Shown here: one piece after another, positions 49,721 through 62,499 of the stretch | Numbering within the stretch: position 1 is the first letter of the stretch | How the letters are laid out: the number at the start of each line of letters is the position of its first letter | Source of the DNA: Acanthacorydalis orientalis | Taxonomy: Eukaryota > Arthropoda > Insecta > Megaloptera > Corydalidae | Reading direction: 5' to 3' | NCBI GenBank assembly: GCA_034766995.1 | Contig: CM068320.1 | Location: 5,368,501 to 5,432,500 of the forward strand | DNA: 64,000 nucleotides | The notes under the pieces: generated by a model | The model's input: only the letters and a program-made list of their open reading frames with translations | What the model was told of the DNA's origin: nothing | The model's database searches: none | Made by a program: the position numbers and the translations under genes

Positions 49721-50000
49721 CTAGGGGGTTTCACCAACTGCTCGCTGCACTCATCAACCCCCAGGCAGCTGCGCTCGTCCACTTTCCAATTATAAGCATG
49801 TACATGTAACCAAATGAAACAATAAACATATTTTTTAAAGCTCATTTATGTATATATCATTATCGCAGATAGTTTGACACATTGCTGTTTTGTATATGAG
49901 ATAAACATATTTGGGTATCAAAGAGATCTCGACGTCTTAAATAAATAAGTGAAGTCATCGAATTTATGTGGACAATTTTGATTTTAAATATGTATAAGAA

Positions 50001-50052
<52 letters not shown>
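49721..50052 (+). repeat. Composite dispersed repeat, copy 5 (head and tail continuous)
   Basis: The head CTAGGGGGTTTCACCAACTG, CTCGCTGCACTCATCAACCC and CAGCTGCGCTCGTCCACTTT runs into ATAAGCATGTACATGTAACC and AACAATAAACATATTTTTTA (also in copy 1). It then passes directly into tail-like TATATATCATTATCGCAGAT with no TA array between. AAACATATTTGGGTATCAAA and CTTAAATAAATAAGTGAAGT follow, matching copy 4. (TA)n at 50005-50052 ends it. Confidence 0.75.
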
Positions 50053-50056
<4 letters not shown>

Positions 50057-50976
50057 CACTTGAAATCAAAATAACATATTTAATACAATGTAATTTTTAA
50101 ATATGTATATTGATTGACACTTACAAATCTTACATCTTGATAAGTTGTTCTGGAAAAGTTTATAAATAATAAATTGATAATCGATCATCTTAACATAATA
50201 TTATGTTGGGTTTTTATGTCTGTAATTTTATATCTGTTACATAGTTAAAAAAATGTAATAGCGGAAACATAATCGATGTAAATATTTTCAAACTTTACTA
50301 TATGCTTCATATTATTTGGATGTTGTATATGTGTATGAGTGAGGTACTTAAATATATGTATATATTGTTGTTTTCAGTAATATTGGCTATGTAGTCTTAT
50401 CTACGACGTGCGTGCCAAATACGTATTACCATAATGATAGTGGCATTAAAGAAAAGCGATGCCTTGTTCAATGCTTGCAACTTGTATAGTCTTGTTCACC
50501 TGCCAACGTATAAAAAAGTACAGAAACAGTATAAAACATGTTATGTCTTGATGAACGTGATACATCTACGCAAAAAAAATGTAGATTGTTTACGCCAACG
50601 CCAAAAATTACTTTTTCAATGAAATATAGATTTTTGTATTATACTTCACACGATTATTCTTTTCATTAATTGTCCATTTATTTTTTTAAAAAATTTGAGA
50701 GATTAAAAATGCATTCACTTAAAAGTAATTTATTAATTCCTGCGTTCTAAATTTTCACGATATTTATTTTACATTTGTACTCATAGATGTTCATGTATGT
50801 GTGCGTTCTTCCCAATACTTGCATATTAAAATATATGCTTTGTTAACATTATTGATTATAATAAACAAATATTAAGATAAGGATGTTATTTACTTTGCAG
50901 TTTTAATGGTTGCAGTTATTTATGCAACATGGTGTCAAAGCATTGCATACTAAATTATATATTTAATATATAATTA

Positions 50977-51009
<33 letters not shown>

Positions 51010-53139
51010 CATTATTTTAAGCATTGTATATTTAATTGCGCATTATATTCAATAATATAATATTCAAAATAATTTTATTCATTTCTTATTATATTCAATT
51101 TTTAATACTTTAAGGTGGTATAGGATATAAAATATCAGAAAAACATATCTAAAATTTAAAATTTACAAATATATATATATAGAAGATAAGTGGCAATAAA
51201 TGGATGTAATTTATGATATCTAACGTTTTAATATCAATTTCAAATTGAAATCAAAAATCGAAATAAAATATTGTTTGAATAAATTTTTCTTATGACAAAC
51301 GATTAAAAATAATGTTTTTATTGTGAATGAAAATTTAATGAAATTTCAAACTTTGAATAAAAACACAACTTTTTTTTAAAAATTGATGTTTTATAATTGA
51401 AGTAAAAGATAATAGGATCTTATTTGAAAAATTAATTAGAAACATCTTAATTTGTCAACTTTTACTTTACTACAGTTTCATTCTTTCTTCTATCGCCAAA
51501 CGTAAAAACCAATCGTTCAGACAATAAAACAATAATAAGGTGCAAATCATTTCCTTAATTTTTGTCAGTTATAAATAATTGATTGAACAAGTATATACAG
51601 TTTTATTATCAATAATTCTTTAATTTAAAAAAATTGGAATTAATTTCAAAACGATGTCGATACATTTATGCAAGGCGTCGACTAATTCTAAAAGAAACGA
51701 CGATTAACTCCAAAATAATTTTGTATGAAATTAATTTTCATTTTATAATTTTTAATTTATCTTTTAATAAAAATATCCCTTTATTCTATGCATATCTTAA
51801 ATGAAATATATTTTATAAATAAATTACACAGATATTTACTTTTTGACAGACAGTAACAACAGCTGACCGTGTAATAACGAAACTTCTACAGCAGTACGCT
51901 GTGGCATAACAGATAAGCAGAACGTGATGAGTTTGATTACATTTTAAATTATGGAATAGAGAAATAATTTTAAAAGATTTATTTATAGAAAATAATTTTT
52001 TGTTGTGAAATTTGTATTTTTTTATTAATATTTAACATTTTACGTATTAATTTATATTTATAATTAAATATTTGAAATAAATCTTTTTGTTCCGTCTAAT
52101 TGAAATTAGGCCATTTTACACTCAAATATATTATCATGATAAGTAAAACTATTAATAAATTTAGCGGAAATACTTTTAAAAAGAGAAATAAAAAATTTTT
52201 AAATTCATATTAAGGCGTTGGATATCATTAATTACATTAGTTCTCACTACTGACCTTCAACACATATTTGTAAATTTCGAATTTTAGATATGTTTATCTG
52301 ATCAGATAAAAATATCTAAAATTCGTAAATAACTTCCACATTTTTATATTATTTTATAGAATTTTCATCAATAATGCTAAAAATTTCCATTAATTAATTC
52401 CAATTATTTAATATGCAAGTATTGGTAAGAAAGCACATATGAATGTACATGTATTAGTGCAACTATAAAATAAATATTGTGAAGATTTTAGAAAACAGAA
52501 ATGTATTTTTTAGATATGTATTTTTTTAATAGTACATATGACTCGAAATTTTCATTGTATGTCCGATTGTATTCGTAACATTGGATTTCAAATAAGTAAA
52601 CATGCTTTTTCACAACTTAAATATCTAAGCTTCATAAAATGATCACAGCTGGCTGGAAAATTTTGTTATGTAATTTTTCAAATAGTGTAACTTATATTTA
52701 AACTACTTTTTTTAATTGAAAGAAGTTAATGTCTTATAGAATAAGAAGAGATTTTACAACGTATTGAAAACTCCAAGCGAGAAACTTTAAAGAAGAAATA
52801 ATTTATTATCATTATCAAATACTTTTATATTTTTATCCTCGTTATTATAATTTATCATTTTCAGTTAAATTTTATTATATTTTATTAAAAATAACGTATA
52901 ATTCAAATGGGGCATTTTGGCAGATAAATGGGTTATTTTATCCACCTCGAGTAGTATAAAAATCCTCACAAAAGGTTTTAGAACAAAAAATTCTACTAAT
53001 TCTTGTTATTTAATAATTATAGCTATATTAAAATTTTAAAGAGAAACGTTTTATCTATGTAATATCATCAAAAAAAATAAAAAAAAATTAAATCTATTTT
53101 TTATTGATTTTTTAAAAAGTGGGCCATATTGTATAATTT

Positions 53140-53142
<3 letters not shown>
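50053..53142. other. AT-rich noncoding DNA with two GC-richer patches
   Basis: TA run at 50983-51009. Patches at 50390-50640 (ATCTACGACGTGCGTGCCAA) and 51845-51950 (AACAGCTGACCGTGTAATAA, CAGTACGCTGTGGCATAACA) are non-repetitive and GC-richer; they may be small conserved noncoding elements. A 62-codon frame at 50434 is not supported as a gene. Confidence 0.45.

Positions 53143-53185
<43 letters not shown>
53143..53185. repeat. (TA)n microsatellite
   Basis: About 42 bp of TA, abutting the MITE. Confidence 0.95.
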
Positions 53186-53188
<3 letters not shown>

Positions 53189-53592
53189 AGAATACCTCGA
53201 TTCACGACTGGATAATTTCTGAAAAATTGGGACTCGACTTAAAACGGTTTAAATCGGACCAAATTTTACTTTCGAGTATACCAAGCAAGGTTAAAGTCAC
53301 ATAATTTGGAATAATGCATATACATATGGGTGTGTATATTATGGAAATTTATTTACAAGTTAATAAACATTGTTGTATGTACATATATGTATGTAGAAAT
53401 ATATTTGGCAAGAGTACTATACATATGTATTTGTAAATTTGAGATCTTAATTAATCAATGCTTTCATCTGAAATGATGGTGGTAAGCGATAATAAATATC
53501 GAGGTGAAATAATATTGAGTTAAGATGGGAATTTTTTACGACTTAAAAGTGAAACGACTTTAAACGATGCGTCTTAAATCGGGGTATTCCTG

Positions 53593-53593
<1 letters not shown>
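53186..53593. mobile_element. Tc1/mariner-superfamily MITE, about 0.4 kb
   Basis: The left end GAGAATACCTCGATTCACGA and the inverted right end CAGGAATACCCCGATTTAAG form diverged terminal inverted repeats. They resemble the ends of the Tc1-like element at 38101 (ACACCCCGATTTACG) and, more distantly, Tigger-type ends. Subterminal ACTTAAAACGGTTTAAATC and GACTTAAAAGTGAAACGACT also look inverted. No coding sequence. TA arrays abut both sides. Confidence 0.7.

Positions 53594-53646
<53 letters not shown>
53594..53646. repeat. (TA)n microsatellite
   Basis: About 50 bp of TA after the MITE. Confidence 0.95.
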
Positions 53647-53647
<1 letters not shown>

Positions 53648-53699
53648 TATATGAGAAGATTTAAAAATATTCGTAGAAGTGAACGAAAAGATAATAGTG

Positions 53700-53945
53700 A
53701 GGGTAGTAAAATTATTTTTATTTTTCAACATAATCTTTCTTAAGGTCAATAAATTTCATCCAACATTGCTAGAGTGCCATTATGCCGGTGTTAAAGTGCA
53801 ATTTCTCAAACTCTTTAAAATAGTCGTCCACTTCGGTATTACCTCCCCATCTGTGTTAAATCTGTTCCTAGCAAGGAATGTTTCCATTTTTGGTACTGCG
53901 GCTACATTTAAATCCACAAACGAAAAATTCTCTCGCTCCCAAGAA
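53700..53945 (-). pseudogene. Mariner transposase C-terminal fragment
   Basis: Minus-strand sequence reads, with one stop, EVDDYFKEFEKLHFNTGIMA then QCWMKFIDLKKDYVEK and a TGA-type stop context. This is the last segment of one mariner group (W..CIDL.GDYVEK). Sequence before it (METFLARNRFNTDGE) is in another frame. No terminal repeats found. A different lineage from the other mariners here. Confidence 0.6.
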
Positions 53946-55084
53946 CTAAAATGAAATGTCAGTTAAAAAATAATTTAATCAATGATTATTGACCAGTTTT
54001 GATTGCTGCTTATGTAACATTTAGACGGGGATTACCGTCAACCTATTAGTCTAAATAACAAAAAAAATCAAATTTGTCAAATTGAATTTCAATCAGTTCG
54101 TTCATTTTACTCAATCTGTTTAATTTCGTTTGTGAATTTTAAATATATTCTTTATCCCGTTATAGAAATATATAATTTGTATTTTTAATATTTTTATACA
54201 TTTCTTCACGATAAAAAAGTCACATGTTTGAATATTTTTCATAAAAATTTTGTTTAAAACTGAGAATTATACAGAATGTTAGTTATGTATTTTATAGACA
54301 AAATAATTTTTTTAAGATTTTGTCACCATTTATCGAAATTTGGTTTGTATTACAGTACTTGAGTTGTTTGATTGTAAAAATGTGGTAGTCTCAAAGCTTT
54401 CTGATAATGGAAATGTTACAGATTTCTATATTTAAAAAAAGTACACAGATTTTTATAATATATAATTCACCTTCTTTTTCTCTCGGATTCATTCCTTACC
54501 TTTTCATTTTTTTACATTATGAAAAAGGTCAAATTATGAATATTAATTAAACATGACTAGCGTTGTTTCCATATTTTATACTTTGGGAAAGATGTTAAAT
54601 ATTGGGATTAACAAGACTAAAATGTCGTACCATTCATAATTAAAATATATATTTCTATATAACATTTATTAATTTGTGACAATAAATGCCATTATTTAAA
54701 TTTAAAAATGTTTCCTTCGTCAAGTGGAAATAGAAGTATTTTTTGAATGTGTAATAGTTTTGATAATACTTTTAAAAGTATTACTTGTGTAATACTATTG
54801 AAAACAAAAAAAATATTTTTAAATTTAAGGGAATTTTAGGGCATAGGGTATCGTATATATTACTGTTGTCATATATATGGCGTTATATATACTTTTTTAT
54901 GATAATGTATATCTAACACATTCTTCAATTAGAATGGATGTTGTATATAGAATGAAAAGTAAATACTGTAGATAAACTTACTTCAACACAATTTATTTCA
55001 AAACAATGTTCTATTTCATTTTTGTTACGATTTTTTTGTTAATTATTGTGATAAATATTAGGGGCTTAATAAATCTATATACTA
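53946..55084. other. AT-rich noncoding DNA
   Basis: Nothing recognised. Confidence 0.55.
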
Positions 55085-55092
55085 TATATATT

Positions 55093-55132
<40 letters not shown>

Positions 55133-55162
55133 TATATATATATATTTATATATATATATATC
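55085..55162. repeat. TA/TTTA microsatellite
   Basis: (TA)n broken regularly by TTTATA units. Confidence 0.9.
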
Positions 55163-55889
55163 ATATCTATATGAAAATTTAGGAATAAAATAATAACATT
55201 TAAAATATTATTTTAAGAACTTCCCAATGAATGTTTTTTTTTAAAAAAAAGTGAGATAGTGACTACGATTCTGGAAAATGTGTACTTTTATTTATGAATT
55301 AAGAAAATATTTTGATAATATTAAAATATATTTTTTTTTCATATTCGTATAATGTATAAGTTTTTACAATCTTTTACATAGAAATGTATATCAATACATA
55401 AAACAATTTTTCATGTTATGAAAATATTAGAAGGGGTTGTTTTATTAATGATAAAATTTAATTATATATATTCTTCGCTAGTGTACAGTTTTTTCTTTAA
55501 ATAATAATATACGAGATATAGAATATAAGATTTATTACCTGAAAATGGATTTTATATATAAAACAAAAAAGATTTTGTCTGTAAAAAAGGTCATTAGCAG
55601 TGAGTTGATTTCATTAATCAAATTGGTTATTATTTCTTGTAAACGTGAACGCAAACTTGAACGAACAAAAACTGTATTTTTTGCTCTTCGATATATTTTT
55701 GTCCGTGATTTGACCAGTCATTTAAATAAATTAATCGAATTTGAATTTAATCGATGTATAAATTATTTATGAATTTAACATTTTTAACTTACCGAAGATC
55801 AATTAATTCATTTACTTTTAACAAATGTTCACTGGATTTGGCAGATTTATATGTTTTTTTTATTTCAGTAATACCAGTACACTTCTACA
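55163..55889. other. AT-rich noncoding DNA
   Basis: Frames of 71-77 codons near 55545-55825 show no domain; not called. Confidence 0.5.
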
Positions 55890-55908
55890 TGCGTACATAT
55901 ATATATAT

Positions 55909-55961
<53 letters not shown>

Positions 55962-55981
55962 TATATATATATATATTTATA
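55890..55981. repeat. TA/CA compound microsatellite
   Basis: (TA)n with ACACACA and ACACA interruptions. Confidence 0.95.
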
Positions 55982-57189
55982 TTCTGAAGGAGAGAATCAA
56001 CATTGAACACGAAATTCCATTGAAAAAGATATTTAATTAGTTTCAATTAAAATCTGAACAGTCTCTGAGTTTAATTCTTGAAAAAAAATTTTTATTATAT
56101 TTTTATTATAATTAGTAATTTGTTTCAGGATAAAATAAATATCATTTTTTCTACTATTATATATAGTTTATTATAATATATTAGTAATGATTTTATGTGA
56201 ATAAAATTCGTTATGTATACATTGTTCCTTACATAATTCAATGAGCTTTAATCTTCATTATATGTATAAAAATTTTGATTAGTTTTGTTGATTTTCATCA
56301 AGTTATTTTTATTTTTAAAATTATTAACTGTAATTTCAACAAATAGATTATACTAAAACAGTGTAGTCTCTTCTAAGAAACTTTAATTATTTAATTTCAG
56401 ATTTGAAAATTAATCCGAAACTGGTTTATGCATGAAAAATGAAAATTGTTAAAATCTTCGGAAAAATTCAAATTTATTAATACGAAAAATGTATAAACTG
56501 AGAATGCTTAGTTACTATAAAAATATATTATTCTGTGATTGTTGAAGAAAAATCAATTTTAAATAATATGGAATTTAAAAGATCTGTACTAAGGTTTCAA
56601 AAATTGAACAAAGTAAAAATTTGACGTAAATAGTGAAGTATTATATTAAGAAGTTGAACATGCTATGTTATTGACATATCACAAAGAGATTTCGGAATAA
56701 TCAAATAGCGAAGGAATAGTTGTATCTGGAAATACTATTTAATTGCATTTCACATATGATTTTTTCACTTCATCAGAAATCACAAAAAAAAATGATACAA
56801 AAAGTTCAATAAATCATTATTAATCATTTTTAAGTCGTGATTGTAACTATTTTTATAGTGAATGTATCATTTTTAAAGTACTAAAGTACTGAAAAGTGGA
56901 AAATGTCTATACATTATTACTCAGATAATAATAACTAACTGAAATATTTATTTTTGAAAGCGAATCAAGCCACAGTGCCAAAATTATATTATGACTTTTA
57001 GTGCTTTAAGTGTGTTTTCATTTCTGTGGAGTATCATTAGTAACATATGACGTGTTATATAAGAAAACAATAAAATAAAAATAAGGAAAAAGTTTTTTTA
57101 GCAAAAAACTTTTTGAAATATATGTTTTTGAATTTGTAAAAAGACTTTTAAGATCTTTTCGACCTTCTAAGAAATGAACCAATAGTTCA
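55982..57189. other. AT-rich noncoding DNA
   Basis: Nothing recognised. Confidence 0.55.
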
Positions 57190-57560
57190 TTGTAGTTTAT
57201 TCACCTGGCGATCATGACCTTTCACTCTTTCACATAGAATATCACCGTCATCAAAATGAATCCAGCTGTTTCATTTTATATACGTATTTTTGTTACTCTT
57301 TGTTTGTGGCAAACGGATTTACGATACATTTTACGAGTGTTTATGTTCATTATAGACGGTCCTATTTTATACCACTCAGAACCGATCATAATAAAAGAAA
57401 TCCTGACGGGATATAGCGATCATGTACGTTTTTATGGTGAGATTTTTTCCAGGTCCCCGGAATATTGCGTTTGATTAAAGGGATTCGCTTGTAGCAGACA
57501 TGTAACAATATGATGAACGGATTTTATCGGAATACTAAGTGACCGTATTCATGATCATTT
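57190..57560. promoter_or_regulatory. GC-richer noncoding island, candidate regulatory element
   Basis: Non-repetitive, with varied words (TTCACCTGGCGATCATGACC, AATCCTGACGGGATATAGCG) and a CACCTG E-box at 57202. A 72-codon frame at 57256-57474 lies inside. It has no recognisable domain and no codon signature, so I treat the block as noncoding, though a short exon cannot be excluded. Confidence 0.3.
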
Positions 57561-58007
57561 CGAAAAAAATTGATTCGCACAGCGTAATACTACGATACTA
57601 CCAAACGATTTTTATTGATTATGCTATTCCTTTTTTATATTAAGACGTAAACTGTTCAGATGCAATTGTTCCGATGTTAAATGTAAAGGAAATGATTTGT
57701 GGCACGTAAAGTTATAAAGAAAACGTGACAAATTTTATTCGGAGATAAAAACAGTGCACTTCGAACATTTTATTAAATTCTTAAAAAAATGATCCTTACA
57801 AAGTTGCTACTGTAAAACTTCATAATATCAAAGTCACATTGGAAATTACTGTAAATAAATCATTACTTTGGTTTTCAGTAACATAGATGGTACATTTTTA
57901 AATCTTTTTAACGTAGTTAATTTGAAATAAATAGGTTGTTCTACTTAATTGGTTACAGATTAATTTCTCTATTTCTCTTTCTTCCTCCCTCTCTCTTTCT
58001 CTCTCTC
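57561..58007. other. AT-rich noncoding DNA with a CT run
   Basis: Nothing recognised until a CT-rich run at 57965-58007 that leads into TA. Confidence 0.5.
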
Positions 58008-58135
58008 TATATATATATATATATATGTATGTACGAGAATATATATGTATGTATATATATATGTATGTATATATATATATATATGTATATATATGTATAT
58101 ATATATATGTGTATATATATGTGTATATATATATG

Positions 58136-58210
<75 letters not shown>
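58008..58210. repeat. TA/TATG compound microsatellite
   Basis: About 200 bp of (TA)n with TATG and GTGTA interruptions. Confidence 0.95.
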
Positions 58211-58603
58211 TTAAATATTCATGAATATGCATACATAAAATAGTTGGGAAATTATAAATATGCAAAGCATATAATGTTGATTTAAATTAATGGATAATTT
58301 TTCGCTATTAAGATACAGAAGAACGCGAAGCTATATTTCCAACCACTAATGAGTTATAAGAAATAGCTTAAATTTCGATCCTTAAAAAATATTCAGAAAA
58401 CAAATTAAAATAACATAAAGAATATATATAACACTTATCCGTTCAAAATAATCAAATAATAGAACAGATATAATTTAATATACTTCAAATAGTTCACACA
58501 GTACCACATCTAGATTCAAGTTTTCTATGCAATAATAAATATGAACTGTTCGATATAAATAGTAATAAGAAAACAATAACAAGAGTGATATAATGGATAT
58601 GCT
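58211..58603. other. AT-rich noncoding DNA
   Basis: Nothing recognised. Confidence 0.5.
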
Positions 58604-58836
58604 TTAACACATTGACTGCTCAGCCAATTTTGGAAATGTTCACTAAGAGGACAACATAATTTTTTTTGTAATTTGTTTTTTTTTTCAACATAAAATAATA
58701 TACCTAAAAGATTTATTGTTTTTGATAGTAATGGACTGAGGGGTGAAAATACATGGCTATCATATTTGATAGCCATAACTGTCAGGTAAACATCACTAGC
58801 TATCAGAAAAAATAGCCATAGAAGTTAATATATTAA
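58604..58836. mobile_element. Possible piggyBac-type MITE with TTAA ends
   Basis: TTAACACATTGACTGCTCAG on the left (58604) and, inverted from 58836, TTAATATATTAACTTCTATG on the right match at about two thirds of positions. Both begin with TTAA, the piggyBac target site. Inside is an inverted phrase ATGGCTATCA...TGATAGCCAT (58753-58776). No coding content. The similarity is modest. Confidence 0.4.
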
Positions 58837-59849
58837 AGAAACATAACTATACATAGGGATATAAATTTAAACTCAATTTTAAAAATTTAATTCTCTGTAC
58901 TTTTTCCTACTGAGAATAATAGAATTGTCACTCAAATATTTACAGGTAGAAATGAAAATGATTAGTATTAACTTATTTCATATTTTTGATTAAAAAAAAA
59001 TATGGTTTGTACAAGCGTGGAAATAAATTTGGGAAAGAAAATTTATCCACAGTACCAAAATTTCACTTCTATATTCGATTTATATTGTTATTATCAAATT
59101 TGTCAGTTTTATTTCTAAATAGATTTTTAATTTTTACCTGAAATGCAATTTATATAGTTCTTTTATATGTTTAATTACATTAGCGAAATGGTATATTTTT
59201 GAATTTAATATATTATATTTGAGTTATATTCTAGATATAAGAGTATATTTTTAAATCAATAAAATTATTTTACACCTTGTTTTTTAATTAAAATGTTTAT
59301 TTCACTATGTATTATATATTAATAGATTGTTATTAAAGACTGAGAGTTGAATTACATTTCAAGATTGCGTTCTTATAATAAGTGTTTCATTAATATCGTA
59401 TTCAAGGACATTTGTATACTATAAAAGCACACAGGGTCAATAATATAATAAATATTATAATACGTATTTTGTAATATTGAACGCTCAATACATTGTCACA
59501 ATAAAATGAGTTTATAAACTTTTCATTGATCAAAATTAATACAAAATATTTTTGTGATATAAAGATTTCAATGTAAAAAAATTTTTATTGTTTATAATTT
59601 TGATATCTAATAATCTTATAAAAAATTCATAAAAACTAACGATAATACTCAAATAACGTTTTTAAACAAATATGTACTCTGTTACTATATAAACATGGAT
59701 CTATTTATGCAAAAATTATAAAAAAAAACTGTACTTAGAAAAGATGAACCTGCATTTAGTCATATATTATTAATTTTCTTTTAACTACAGTTTATTATTC
59801 TACGGTTGTTGTTATTATATAAAACTTAAAAGCTATTGGCACAAACATA
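58837..59849. other. AT-rich noncoding DNA
   Basis: Nothing recognised. Confidence 0.55.
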
Positions 59850-59858
59850 CACACACAC

Positions 59859-59890
<32 letters not shown>

Positions 59891-59906
59891 GTATATAATA
59901 TATATG

Positions 59907-59940
<34 letters not shown>
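59850..59940. repeat. CA / TA / GA compound microsatellite
   Basis: ACACAC, then TA with TATG breaks, then (GA)n at 59921-59940, joining the terminal repeat of a Tigger-like element. Confidence 0.95.
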
Positions 59941-59941
<1 letters not shown>

Positions 59942-61091
59942 TCGAGTCTGTTTTTATCTTCTTAATACGGTTTTGAAGTTATGCGGTGCATATTACATGC
60001 AAATTAGGGTTTCCCCGTTGTATATACATATATGAGCTGTACAAAAATTTTAAAAATTTTAAATTTAAATTTTTTAATTTAAAATATTCTATTTTTGAAT
60101 GTTTAAATCGTGTTTTATCTGCTATCGCTGAAATAGACCACAAACTTTAAATGCTTACTGGAAAACAGCTTGGTCTGGATGTGTGTTGCAAACAGTGCAA
60201 CTATTCAAACCTCGATATTATCAGCTGAAATCATTACTTTGGCACGTAAAGATGGTGGTATAGATTTTGATAAATTTATCCAGAATGATGTCGACGAATT
60301 GCATGTGGATAATGTCTTAAGTGACGATGATATTATTGGTATAACTTTAGATATCGTTGAAGATCCAGGAAAAGATAATGAAGAGGAAGAAAAATCTGCC
60401 CCCTTTACTGCAAATATAATTCAAGAAGGTCTTTAAATTTTGTAATAAAATGGAAAAACAATTTATTATTTATGACACAAATTCTGAACAAGTCTTCAAA
60501 TTCCTTTGTGTGCTGAAGAATTTTATATCTGGATATCTCTAACTGCATAAAAAATTAGTAAAATCATCATCGTAAAGTCTTATCACTGATTAGATTGTCA
60601 AAGGAAAAAATCAACACAGAACGTCGGTGAAGTTGACGATAATTCTGTTCGTGAAGAACCATTGTCTTTAGCATGCAGATCTGATGCAGTGACTATCTCT
60701 TCTAGTGTTGAAAGTGATTTCGCACCAATTCGCAAATGGTGCTGGACATTGTTAGATAGTGACTATAATTCTGATGAAAAAATGTAAAAAGAGTTATTAC
60801 TTTGTAATAAAATTAAATGAATACAGTTTTAAAACAATCTAATTTTAAGTTTTATATCAATTTCATTCTGATTTTCGAAGGAGTTTTTTAGGAATTCCTA
60901 TTTTCCTGAATTTTCATAATTACTTTTTATACGATTATGGATGTATTTTAACTAATAGCTTTGGTTTTATGCAGTTTTAGAAAATTATGGAACGTGTCAC
61001 TAATTTTTCAACTTTAATTATGTCTATTTTGTGCGATTTTTTTATATGCGGTTTTTTGTGGTGTATCTATCGCATAAAAAGAGACTTGAAT
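59941..61091 (+). mobile_element. Tigger/pogo-like element, 5' part of gene deleted
   Basis: The left end GTCGAGTCTGTTTTTATC and inverted right end TTCAAGTCTCTTTTTATGCG are similar over about 17 bp. About 1.15 kb, compared with 2 kb or more for complete Tigger elements. Only the C-terminal third of the transposase is present. TA-type repeats lie on both sides. Confidence 0.6.
60120..60786 (+). pseudogene. Tigger/pogo-like transposase C-terminal pseudogene
   Basis: The block begins AIAEIDHK, then, after a frameshift, TLNAYWKTAWSGCV (60144-60185), which matches the TLNACWKKLWP-type motif of Tigger transposases. After another shift it continues as SAEIITLARKDGGIDFDKFI, NDVDELHVDNVLSDDDIIGI (60215-60340), fitting the acidic C-terminal region (LV.LG..LGL..D..DV.ELL..H...LT..EL). 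That frame stays open to the TAA at 60434-60436. A second acidic open patch (VREEPLSLACRSDAVTISSS and on to DSDYNSDEKM) lies at 60627-60786. Catalytic residues are absent. Confidence 0.65.
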
Positions 61092-62056
61092 GTGTATATA
61101 TATATATATAAATTGAATCAATTTTCAGTATAATAAAATTTTTAACACAGATGTAGTAACACCAGTGTGTTATTTCAGTTTATTTTGTAATCAGGTATTA
61201 AGCGGTTTTTAGATTGATTTCATATAAAGTCTCTCCATTTAAACAGATTTGTAATAACATTTTGGTGCTTAGTTAATTAACAACAGTTTTTTAATTAAAT
61301 TTTATTTTCTGTTTAATTGACATTTATTATTTTTTAATCGACTGATTATCAAATATTTTAGGGATTGTTAATAATAATGCTCATTGGCACTTAAGACGTT
61401 ATTGAGTATTTAAGCCTATTATATACATATATATATATATATATATATTATTTTAAAAATGATTTTTTTTTTAATATTTATTATTCCTTTCATTATTCCT
61501 TTCATTATTCATTATTCCTTTCTAATGTATGTCACTAAGTAAAAATAAATTAAGTGTAAACAAGAAAGAAATGTAATTCAACAATGAAAGATACAATAAC
61601 AAAAGTAAAAGCAAAAGTGAGGAAATATAAATTAATTCTATGAGATATCAACTTTCCAGAAAATAAAAAATAATATGTGTCGTCATCCACCAAAGCACAC
61701 AATGCACTGGAATGAGATAAAGAAACGTCTAGCGGGAACATAAAAAAGTTCCCATCAAAAATGTTTAAATGCGATTATTGTTCATTTTTTATTGTTGCTT
61801 ACGTGCATTTGAACTGTGATGTCGTTATTCTAGTAGCACTAAAATATATCTAACATAATTTTTATTTTTATTAAATGACTAGATCAATAATATTTTACAA
61901 TAGTTTTTAATTTAAAAATAAGAGTTTTATGCATTGTATCACACGAAGAACGATAGTAAAAATCATGAATAAATATTGAACAATTTCAATTATAATTTTT
62001 TAAGACTGAGTTAAATATACATTTATCAAAGAGAATTTAATCAAAGTGCTAAAACT

Positions 62057-62069
<13 letters not shown>
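61092..62069. other. AT-rich DNA with TA runs and a small tandem repeat
   Basis: (TA)n at 61095-61111 and 61423-61449. Three to four copies of CATTATTCCTTT (12 bp, one shortened) lie at about 61481-61524. No gene. Confidence 0.6.

Positions 62070-62118
<49 letters not shown>
62070..62118. repeat. (TA)n microsatellite
   Basis: About 48 bp of TA after a short CATACATACA lead. Confidence 0.95.
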
Positions 62119-62121
<3 letters not shown>

Positions 62122-62499
62122 GTAGAATAACAATTTGAGTATTTAAAGTAATCATATTTTCAAATGAAGTACTTAATAAAAATTATATTCCAACATATTT
62201 AAATAATATTCATAATATTAATTTCATAACTTAATATTGATATGTTTACAAGCACTTATTAGAATTTCTTGTTTACAATTCTAGACGAATGTTTAAAAAA
62301 TGTATTTTTAATGTATATATTCTTGTCTATATTTTTGTAATATTTCATACATTTTTTAATTTAAACACACAGAAACACAAATGTATAAATATATCATTTT
62401 TATGCATTGTTATTAGTCAAAATATAACTATTAAATATATAATTTGAAAATTTTTCATACTTAAGCACTTTTATTCAACTTCTCATTTATTTTATTCAA
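62119..62499. other. AT-rich noncoding DNA
   Basis: Nothing recognised. Confidence 0.5.
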
